Positions 1 through 6,908 of a stretch of 64,000 nucleotides of DNA are shown piece after piece. Numbering within the stretch: position 1 is the first letter of the stretch; the number at the start of each line of letters is the position of its first letter. A program made the position numbers and the translations under genes. The DNA comes from Arsenicibacter sp965247375 (GTDB lineage Bacteria; Bacteroidota; Bacteroidia; Cytophagales; Spirosomataceae): positions 1-64,000 of the forward strand of contig CBDFHU010000043.1 of NCBI GenBank assembly GCA_965247375.1, read 5' to 3'. Below the pieces are notes generated by a model, which had not been told where the DNA came from, made no database searches, and was given only the letters and a program-made list of their open reading frames with translations.

Positions 1-669
1 GGGCGCTACGCCGTTGACGCGGATGTTGCGCCCGACCAGGTTCTGGGATAACGACCGCGTAAAGGTGGTGACGGCTCCCTTGGTCGAGGCGTAGTCGATG
101 AGGTTCTTGCTGCCCCGGTACGACACAATGGACGTTTGTATTGATAATACAGTCGTAAGCGGCCATGTGGGGAAGGGCCGCCTTCGTTAGCCGGAACATG
201 GCCAGAATATTCAGTTCAAAGGTGGCAGCCAGCTGTTCGTCGGTGATGTCGGTAAATTCGGTCTGTTCGACATGGTTCGCCGCATTGTTGACCAGAATAT
301 TGATATGGCCGAACGTGCTGACTACCCGATTCACCCATCGTTGATAAAGCTGAGGCTGTGCAGATCGCCGGCCAGCAACAGACACCGGCGGCCTTCGGCT
401 TCCACCAGCTGTTTGGTTTCCTGCGCATCGGTTTCCTCGCGCGGGTGGTAGACAATGGCCACATCCGCTCCTTCGCGGGCAAAATGAATCGAAACGGCGC
501 GGCCGATACCGCTGTCCCCACCGGTGATGAGCGCGATTTTCCCGAGCAGCTTGTCAGCTCCCTGGTAGTTATCCCGGATATATACGGGACGCGGGTTCAT
601 TTCGTGTTCAAGCCCCGGCTGCGCATCCTGATGCTGCGGCGGCGTGTCTAGTTCCATTTGATTGTTCAT
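1..669 (-). pseudogene. SDR family oxidoreductase, frameshifted, 3' end outside window
   Basis: Short-chain dehydrogenase of the YghA / general stress protein 39 type: an extended N-terminus (about 40 residues) precedes the NAD(P)-binding motif TGGDSGIGRA. The frame starting at 669 ends early near 331 (after SFINDG). The homologous protein continues in a second frame (QRWVNRVVSTFGHINILVNNAAN) from about 330 to 136. It then returns to the original frame near 132-137 (SIVSYRGSKNLIDYASTKGA, with the Tyr-x-x-x-Lys catalytic pair). The two shifts cancel each other. The gene directly upstream on the same strand is a close paralogue, so this is a tandem duplication. Shifts may be true decay or base-call errors; only the N-terminal part and middle are visible because the window starts inside the gene. 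Confidence 0.8.
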
Positions 670-684
670 AGCGTTGTTGAGTAG

Positions 685-1540
685 TTAACCGTTGATGATG
701 GTGCCGCCGTTGGGGTGCAGGATTTCGCCGGTGATATACGAGGCGTCTTCGGAGGCCAGAAAAACATAGGCCGGTCCGACCTCGCTGGGTTGGCCGGGGC
801 GTTTCATCGGCACATCCTTGCCGAATGCGGCGACTTCTTTGGCGGGTACCGATGCCGGATTCAGCGGCGTCCAGATCGGGCCGGGTGCTACGCCGTTGAC
901 CCGGATTTTTTTCTCCGCCAGGTTGCCCGACAGTGCGCGGGTAAACGACATAATCGCTCCTTTGGTCGATGAATAATCGAGCAGATCGGCACGGCCCTGA
1001 TAGGCCGTCACGGAGGTGGTATTGATGATGCTGTCACCTTCGTGCAGGTGCGGAATCGCGGCGCGGGTTACGCGGAAAAAAGCGTAAATGTTGGTTTCAA
1101 AGGTTTTCTGCAACTCATCGTCGCTGATTTGTTCCAGCTCCTGATTCTGGTACTGGACACCGGCATTATTGACAAGAATATTGAGTTTACCAAACCGCCG
1201 GACGGTATCATCCACGACCTGGCTGCAAAAAACAGAGTTACGCAGGTCGCCGCTGAGCAGGAGGCATTGCCGGCCTTCGGCTTCGACCAGCCGTTTGGTC
1301 TCCTGTGCATCGACCTCTTCGCGCGGCGTGTAGACGATGGCGACGTCCGCGCCTTCGCGGGCAAAGTGTACGGCCACCGACCGGCCAATACCGCTGTCGC
1401 CGCCGGTGATGAGTGCTACCTTGCCGCGCAGTTTGTTCGCACCTTTGTACAGATACCTGGATGACTTTAGGCTGCGGGTCGAGTTCGGCTTCGATACCCG
1501 GCTGCTCAGTCTGATGCTGTGTGGGAATTTTAGTTTCCAT
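685..1540 (-). CDS. SDR family oxidoreductase with an N-terminal frameshift
   Basis: NAD(P)-dependent short-chain dehydrogenase, YghA/GSP39-like. Visible motifs are TGGDSGIGRS (cofactor), NNAG, the catalytic Ser in INTTSV, the Tyr and Lys in DYSSTKG, and a C-terminal YITGEILHPNGG. The expected N-terminus (METKIPTQHQTEQPGI), matching the neighbouring paralogue, starts at 1540. It is one frame away from the body, and the shift lies near 1450-1459. The total span of 856 bases, one more than a multiple of three, agrees with a single extra base. An uninterrupted frame begins at 1575 but its first 40 residues do not resemble the paralogue. The tail gene at 1-669 follows after 15 bases, so the pair probably forms one transcript. 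Substrate is unknown. Confidence 0.8.
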
Positions 1541-1558
1541 AACGTTGCGTTTAACTGT

Positions 1559-1598
1559 AGTACGGACCGGTCCATTAAATATGACGCCGGTCCGTACT
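1559..1598. promoter_or_regulatory. Inverted repeat upstream of the SDR pair
   Basis: Twelve-base arms AGTACGGACCGG (1559-1570) and CCGGTCCGTACT (1587-1598) are exact reverse complements around a 16-base spacer, 19 bases upstream of the SDR start at 1540. The position fits an operator or a 5' leader hairpin for the SDR genes. There is no T-run on either side, so a terminator is less likely. Confidence 0.45.
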
Positions 1599-1659
1599 GG
1601 TTAACTACAACTGCAACGCTGGTTGTTTTTAAAATCTACTGAAATGATAGGATTTGGTC

Positions 1660-3885
1660 TCAGGCATAATCTTTTGCCATTTGTTCGACTTCAGCTAGGA
1701 CGTCGTTTACGGTTTCCAGCAGTTCAGGTCCCATCCGAAGGTAATCAATAGCATATTCATCACGCAGAAAATGGAGCGTTGCATAGTAGAGGGGCTTATA
1801 ACGGTCTTTTAACTGCCATTCTTCCTGCTGAAAATACTTATATACTGTATGATACTGTTTTTTAGCAAGAAGGAGTTTCAAGTAAATAGTATAAAGCCAG
1901 GAACTACTTGATAGAGTTGCATTATTAGCCGTTGAGTTAAGGTAATGCCCAAAGTTTAAATAGATTGGCTCATTATATTTATTATTCCATAGATAAATAA
2001 TAGCAGCAGCAATTTTTAGGTTTAGTACTATACCCTGATTTGATTTTTCATCTGATTCGCTTACCAAGCTTTCGGTTAATGCAAGAGCTAATCCTTTTCT
2101 GTCATTCATACAGTTATTAAAATAAATCATCATTAACTCTACTTTAAGCTCTTGTGTTGATGATTTTAACTGTATGTTATTTAGATTATTAGGATATACG
2201 GTTATAGATACAAATTCTTCATAAATTGCATATGGCCCTAAAAGATTCTTGTTTTTTCTCTTGTTGCCTTTTAATGATCTTTGTTCGAAAAAAGTAATCA
2301 ATTGCCTTAATACCTTTCGCCTTCTTTTGGTTAATTCGATAAATAGCCGCTTTGCCACATCTTCTTCTTTTATGAGCATATAACAACTAATAAGATCAAA
2401 GTATACATTTAAGTTTTTATTACTATAATGGTATAAATTATTTATAGCTTCTCTATATTTTCTTTCATTTAATAACGCTGTTAATTTTTCATATTTTGAA
2501 TAGCCTATTTCGCTTGCTAACTCTTTGTGGCCTTTTGTAATTAAGTATATTTTGGTCGCTCTACTTAGAATATCTTCTAATACTTCATCCTTAACTACTT
2601 CCGTGAAAGCTGTGGTCAAATATAATGCTGCTTCTGGATCTAATGATCCGACCTCCATTGCCTGTAAATGGTAATCAATCTTTTCTTGCATCCATTCTGT
2701 ATTTCCTTCAAACATCAGTTCAAAAAACTTTATTAACCACAACACTCGCTGATCGGTTTTTCGGCCGAAACGCATAAGGTACCAGATGTTAAAAAAGCGT
2801 TCTTCGAGCCGGTACAGGTGGTTTTTGGTATGCGTTTCTACTTTTTCGACTAAGCCGTTGTTTGTAAGTTGTTGTAATTGGGCAGAAACTACTTTACTTT
2901 CCAGCCGTACGGCCAGTGCCAGTTCTTTGGCACTGGCCGCGTCCCATGCTTGCGCAAGCGCAGCTACAATTTTCTGCTGTTGCGTGGGTAGGTCATCCAT
3001 ACGGTGCTTGTAAAGTGGTGTTACGCGGTCAAGCAGAACATTGAGGTCTTTAAAAACTGAACCGGAATCTTCTTCGACCATAATATCAAATAATAAAACC
3101 ATGGTGCGGATTACCCCACCGGTTAATCGACGGATAGCTTCTATACGTTCAGGCCGCTGTCTGATAAGTTGTTGAACGACGTCCGCATGATAGATTTCAC
3201 CTAATTTACTGAACAGTTCAATCGCTTCTTGGCGGGTAAGTTCTTCAAGATGAATTACCTTGAAGAACTCATAAAAAGGTTTACTGTAATCCTGGGTTTG
3301 TTCCAGCATAACCGATGTTGCCCCGATAAGTCGTAGTTCTTTAGTGGTTAACAGCACCTCGCGAAGCCGTTTGGCTTCCATACTGTCTAACTTTTTAAAC
3401 AGATCGCCAATGTTGTCTATTAGCAGTAGTATGTTTTTCCGGTGATGCTGGAGGGCTGAGATAATCGTGTCAATTGCCAGTCGTTCATAGTCTGGCTGTT
3501 TATAACAGGCTATAGTATTTTTAGTAAGCCCTGAAAAGAGAGGATCTGCTTCTTCTAGGTAGTGAGCAGTCCGCTCCCAGAGATCTGCTAGGGAGGTGAT
3601 ACCATATTCTTCCTCATTAAATACAATCGGAATAAGCTTGTCATGCAGATCGGGTGTATTTTCAATTTCGTAAGCCAGACGCAGCAATAGCGTAGTTTTG
3701 CCCATACCTCGTAAGCCCTGAATCAGATAATGTTGTTCAGGTGCAGTCATAGGAGCATCATAAATGTCGCGAAACAGACGGTTAAATTTTGTTTTCCGGA
3801 CGACAAAACCGGCAATAAGTGCTTCTTTACTTTGGTTTTGTGGATTGTAAATGGTGGCAATCAGCGGGCGCGTGTTAGTTGACAT
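1660..3885 (-). CDS. P-loop ATPase with winged-helix and long helical C-terminal region
   Basis: 741-residue predicted cytoplasmic NTPase. Walker A GLRGMGKTT is at residues 57-65, Walker B NILLLIDNIG at 151-160 and a sensor-1-like LRLIGAT at 184-190. A winged-helix segment lies near 300-370 and ends in FFNIWYLMR, a pattern seen in archaeal-type ATPases (ATPase_2/AAA_16 like). Residues 380-741 are helical, TPR-like, and encoded by conspicuously AT-rich DNA (about 1850-2600) unlike the GC-richer neighbours. The gene overlaps the upstream ATPase gene by 11 bases, so the two are probably co-translated and may work as a complex. No nuclease, protease or membrane segment is visible. The exact role is unknown; a STAND-like switch in defence or stress is a guess. 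Confidence 0.75.
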   Translation of the reverse strand: MSTNTRPLIATIYNPQNQSKEALIAGFVVRKTKFNRLFRDIYDAPMTAPEQHYLIQGLRGMGKTTLLLRLAYEIENTPDLHDKLIPIVFNEEEYGITSLADLWERTAHYLEEADPLFSGLTKNTIACYKQPDYERLAIDTIISALQHHRKNILLLIDNIGDLFKKLDSMEAKRLREVLLTTKELRLIGATSVMLEQTQDYSKPFYEFFKVIHLEELTRQEAIELFSKLGEIYHADVVQQLIRQRPERIEAIRRLTGGVIRTMVLLFDIMVEEDSGSVFKDLNVLLDRVTPLYKHRMDDLPTQQQKIVAALAQAWDAASAKELALAVRLESKVVSAQLQQLTNNGLVEKVETHTKNHLYRLEERFFNIWYLMRFGRKTDQRVLWLIKFFELMFEGNTEWMQEKIDYHLQAMEVGSLDPEAALYLTTAFTEVVKDEVLEDILSRATKIYLITKGHKELASEIGYSKYEKLTALLNERKYREAINNLYHYSNKNLNVYFDLISCYMLIKEEDVAKRLFIELTKRRRKVLRQLITFFEQRSLKGNKRKNKNLLGPYAIYEEFVSITVYPNNLNNIQLKSSTQELKVELMMIYFNNCMNDRKGLALALTESLVSESDEKSNQGIVLNLKIAAAIIYLWNNKYNEPIYLNFGHYLNSTANNATLSSSSWLYTIYLKLLLAKKQYHTVYKYFQQEEWQLKDRYKPLYYATLHFLRDEYAIDYLRMGPELLETVNDVLAEVEQMAKDYA

Positions 3886-5014
3886 ATTTCTTCCACCAAA
3901 TTTTTAAAATGGTTGAATTAAACCGATACGCGCGATTGTCGGGAGTTTCGTGTAAATAACCATCATACAGAAGCGACTCCATTGTAGCTTTATACTGGCT
4001 TGTAAATGCATGTTTGACCGCCAGATCGTGTACGACTGATTTTTCGAGCGTATTTTCTGTAGAAGTCTGTGTCAGTACATCAAGAACAAAAGCTGTTTCC
4101 GCACCGGATTCGAGGCGTTTAGTAAGCCGCTCATAATATTCTACAAAATATCGTTTGTTACGATGATGAAATACCTGATCAAAGGCTTTTTCTGCTTTTG
4201 CCTGGTTAATCGGATTGCCTTCGCTGTCAAATACATCAATCACCTCCTGAACCAATAATTGTACATGAAAAGGCATCAACCAGTCGATCCGGTTAAGGAT
4301 AAACCGGATCGTTTTGTCTTCAATAACGATACTCTCTTGTTCAATTAGTTTTCTGAAAAGAGTGCAGGCTTCATCTTCAGTTAGCGGTGGAACATCAATA
4401 AACTGGAGTTGGTTAATAAGGTTGCTTGAGGCTAGTTTTTCGACAAGTGGTTGTAAGCCAATCGAACCGGTTATAATGAACTGTACTTTGTTTGTTAGTT
4501 TGCGGTTGTGCATTAACTCCCTGAACAGCTGGAGAAATTTCTTTGCTTCCTGTTTGCCATGACTTACTAGGATATTATCAAGGGCCTCCGTAAACTCATC
4601 AACCATTATTATCAGTTTACCACCCTCTAAATCCATCTCTTCCAGAAGTTTTTCTAAATCAGCCTGAAAATTTACAGCCTGACTCTTTTCAAGTTCTGCG
4701 TCCAGAAATGGTATGGACACCTTTAGGCTGATGCGTTGTAACAAACCACTTGCAACCTTTTTTAAGGTATGTGAGACTTTTGACATTCCTCGAAACGAAG
4801 AACTGTCGATAACCTGTTTTGCCAGCTCACGATAAAACTCTTCTACGGTTTGAATGGATTGAGTAATGGCATATACATAATGTTCTCCCGGACCAGAGGT
4901 ATCCATCAGGTAGTTCATAATAGATGTTTTCCCAACCCGCCGCGGTGCTGATAAGTATATATTATTACCATTCCGGATAGCCCGGCGAATTTTTTGTACT
5001 AGTGTTTTAACCAT
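3875..5014 (-). CDS. P-loop ATPase whose first exon-like 5' end is displaced by an IS
   Basis: 379-residue frame; the intact gene would give 394 residues. The protein is an archaeal-ATPase-like AAA protein: Walker A APRRVGKTS, Walker B KLIIMVDEFTEAL, sensor-1 FIITGSIG, and a C-terminal winged helix ending YRFNSTILKIWWKK. The first four residues (MVKT) are encoded by the terminal repeat of an IS630-type element; the native first 20 residues lie at 6185-6244. The P-loop is untouched, so a product could still be active if this new ATG is translated. The native promoter is now about 1.2 kb away behind a convergently facing transposase, so expression is doubtful. It overlaps the next ATPase gene by 11 bases. 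Confidence 0.7.
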   Translation of the reverse strand: MVKTLVQKIRRAIRNGNNIYLSAPRRVGKTSIMNYLMDTSGPGEHYVYAITQSIQTVEEFYRELAKQVIDSSSFRGMSKVSHTLKKVASGLLQRISLKVSIPFLDAELEKSQAVNFQADLEKLLEEMDLEGGKLIIMVDEFTEALDNILVSHGKQEAKKFLQLFRELMHNRKLTNKVQFIITGSIGLQPLVEKLASSNLINQLQFIDVPPLTEDEACTLFRKLIEQESIVIEDKTIRFILNRIDWLMPFHVQLLVQEVIDVFDSEGNPINQAKAEKAFDQVFHHRNKRYFVEYYERLTKRLESGAETAFVLDVLTQTSTENTLEKSVVHDLAVKHAFTSQYKATMESLLYDGYLHETPDNRAYRFNSTILKIWWKKYVN

Positions 5015-5029
5015 TCATGGCTGACGAGT
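5002..5029 (+). repeat. Left terminal inverted repeat of the IS630-type element
   Basis: Starts GTGTTTTAACC. It pairs with the right end at 6157-6184 with 20 of 28 identities. The first 13 bases contain, on the minus strand, the ATG now used as a possible start by the disrupted ATPase. Confidence 0.85.
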
Positions 5030-5055
5030 GTTTGTACAGCAAGACATCTTTTGGT

Positions 5056-6179
5056 ATGAAACGATATATTGTCACCCTTACGCCCCAAGAACGCGCTCAG
5101 TTAGAAGCCATTACTCATAAACGCAAAGCCGATAGTCAGGTTGTCAAGCGGGCCTTTGCCTTGTTGGCTGCCGATGCCAATCAGGAAAAACCGTATACTG
5201 ACCAGCAGATTTGCCAAACTTACCACCTCAGCCTAAGCACCATCGGGCGGCTGCGGCAACGGTTTGTCGAAGACAGCCTGGACATTGCGCTGACGGGCAA
5301 AAAACGAACCGTGTTCACACCCATCACGTTTGATGGGGCTGTGGAAGCCCATGTGATTGCCCTGCGCTGTAGCCATCCTCCGGCAGGGCATGCTCGTTGG
5401 ACAATTCAACTTCTTGCGGATCAAATGGTTGAACTGAAGTATGTCGAAACTATTGGCCGGGAGACGGTGCGAAAAATGCTCAAAAAAACGAAATTAAGCC
5501 CTGGCAGGTCCGCTCGTGGGTGATTGCTGAAGCGTCGGCTGAGTTTGTGTGTGCGATGGAAGACGTGCTGGACGTGTACCAACGGCCCTACGATGCCCTG
5601 TATCCAGTCGTCTGCTTAGACGAAGCCCGTCGGCAGTTGGTGAGCAAAACCCAACAAAGTTTTACCAAAGACGGCGTTGAACATATTGATTATGAATACA
5701 AACGGGAGGGTGTAGCCGAGGTGTTCATGGTTTGTGAGCCGTTGGGCGGTCAGCGTCAGGTCGAGGTAACCGATAGCCACAATAGCCGGGAGTGGGCCAA
5801 AGTGGTGGGCAAGATTGTAGAAGAGTGGTGGGTGGATGCCGAGCGCATCACATTAGTGCAGGACAATTTATCAGCCCATCGCAAAGCGGCTCTTTATGAG
5901 GTGTTTGCACCCGAACGGGCGCGAGCGATCCTGCGAAAGATCGATTTTGTGTTTACGCCCAAACATGGCTCCTGGCTCAACATGGCTGAGATTGAGTTGA
6001 GCATTCTGAGCCGTCAGGGGTTAACACAGCGCGTGTCGAGTCGGGCTGAGTTCAGCCAACAGGTACAAGACTGGGTCACTCAACGAAACGACCAGTCTTC
6101 TAAAGTGGACTGGCAATTCACAACTGCGGATGCTCGCATTAAACTGAAACGACTTTACCCGTCAACTACCGACGGTTAG
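5056..6179 (+). CDS. IS630-family transposase, two frames joined by -1 frameshift
   Basis: The first frame (start likely MKRYIVTLTPQER at 5056; an in-frame ATG at 5017 lies inside the terminal repeat) carries the helix-turn-helix half and ends at 5523. The second frame carries the DDE catalytic half: VCLDEAR (Asp), LVQDNLSAH (Asp) and GSWLNMAEIELS (Glu). Reading one base back at the A-run 5482-5488 joins them as KNEIKPWQVRSWVIAE, which is what IS630 transposases normally show at that spot. The fused product would be about 374 residues, a usual size. IS630 members with two frames and frameshifting are known; here programmed shifting is inferred, and a one-base deletion is the alternative. Confidence 0.85.
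5482..5488 (+). other. A7 slippery run, probable -1 frameshift site
   Basis: Seven adenines read as AAA AAA A in the zero frame of the transposase. Slipping back one base gives AAA AAC GAA and continues the conserved transposase sequence. Both ribosomal slippage and transcriptional slippage on an A-run could produce the fusion protein. Confidence 0.6.
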
Positions 6180-6184
6180 AACAC
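6157..6184 (+). repeat. Right terminal inverted repeat of the IS630-type element
   Basis: Its reverse complement begins GTGTTCTAACC and matches the left end at 20 of 28 positions. It overlaps the last codons of the transposase gene, which ends at 6179, and is followed by the TA copy at 6185-6186. Confidence 0.85.
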
Positions 6185-6244
6185 TAGTTGAGGGCGTTCA
6201 AAAAAATCTTTACCGGTAACGGCTTGGCCAATTATGTTTCTCAT
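6185..6244 (-). pseudogene. Severed 5' fragment of the P-loop ATPase gene
   Basis: Read from 6244 downwards this encodes MRNIIGQAVTGKDFFERPQL, twenty residues that continue in frame into VQKIRRAIRNG of the ATPase at 4999 once the IS and one TA copy are removed. FFERPQL followed by VQKI matches the usual short helix before the P-loop of such ATPases. This fixes the native start at 6244 and shows that the insertion fell after codon 20. Confidence 0.85.
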
Positions 6245-6293
6245 TTGACAATATATTTTTTGTTAAAATTAATAACAAAAAATATATTGTCAA
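6245..6293. promoter_or_regulatory. Perfect 21-bp palindrome touching the native ATPase start codon
   Basis: Arms 6245-6265 and 6273-6293 are exact reverse complements, 21 bases each, around a 7-base loop. Each arm starts TTGACAATATA. On the minus strand the palindrome ends at the base just before the native ATG at 6244. It could be an operator for a dimeric repressor or a hairpin blocking initiation of the ATPase operon. It is also AT-rich enough to be a small mobile-element remnant. Confidence 0.6.
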
Positions 6294-6373
6294 CTAGATT
6301 AGGGTAATATATTGGCTTGTAAGTATATAATAGCGACAGCTAAAGATTTTCAGTGGTTTTGCGGCAGGCTTCC

Positions 6374-6721
6374 TCATAGTCCCAACACCTGCACACCACC
6401 TGCCATCACCAGTGTTGCCCCCGTGCCGGTAAAGCCATAAAGTGCCCAGGGAGCGGGCTCACCGTACTGCCACTGCACAAACGTGATCAGGAAGCCAAGT
6501 CCGCAGAGTGTGGCTCCCAGACCCAGACACACCATGCCCCGTTTGCGGCAGACATGGTAATGCTTCGTTTTCAGGTTTTTAACAATCAGGTTAATTGTGT
6601 CGGCCGTTGCCGGAAAGCGTTCGGCCAGCATACGTTCCGTATCACTGAAGCTGTGACCGGCTTTGCGAAGCAGCAGCGCTTCTTCGTGTAAAGTTGTCAG
6701 CGTTATGTCAAGCGGTTCCAT
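6374..6721 (-). CDS. Small two-helix membrane protein, function unknown
   Basis: 115 residues. The N-terminal half (MEPLDITLTTLHEEALLLRK) is soluble and helical, followed by a basic stretch (KTKHYHVCRKRG) and two hydrophobic segments near residues 63-82 and 90-113. Positive charge before the first segment suggests a cytoplasmic N-terminus and an inner-membrane location. I do not recognise the family. It stands alone between the old ATPase promoter region and the divergent GMC oxidoreductase. Confidence 0.6.
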   Translation of the reverse strand: MEPLDITLTTLHEEALLLRKAGHSFSDTERMLAERFPATADTINLIVKNLKTKHYHVCRKRGMVCLGLGATLCGLGFLITFVQWQYGEPAPWALYGFTGTGATLVMAGGVQVLGL

Positions 6722-6908
6722 ATGAGAAGGGTAAAAGAGCGAATAAGCGATAGCGTGGCCGCCGCGCTTTACTAATTAACCAAGATAATATATTGATAAA
6801 TTAATGTCAAGGCCGGAGTACTACGCTCCCTGCTCTTTGCCCTTCGCTTCCTGTCCGCTGGCTTATGTGCCCGCAAACCGGTACTTTCGTAGTTGTTAAA
6901 ATAAAACT

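Larger units (their letters stand above)
5002..6184 (+). mobile_element. IS630-family insertion sequence, 1183 bp
   Basis: The element is bounded by imperfect terminal inverted repeats (20 of 28 positions match) beginning GTGTT at both outer ends. It is flanked by a TA duplication (5000-5001 and 6185-6186) within CTAG on each side. TA duplication and a CTAG target are typical of IS630. It carries one transposase gene split over two frames. Removing 5000-6184 restores a continuous ATPase frame across the junction, which fixes the element ends with confidence. It lies in opposite orientation to the gene it interrupts. Confidence 0.92.

Noticed and set aside
5017..5055. Transposase start at 5017
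   Set aside because: This would place the first codons inside the terminal inverted repeat; the family start MKRYIVTL at 5056 is better.
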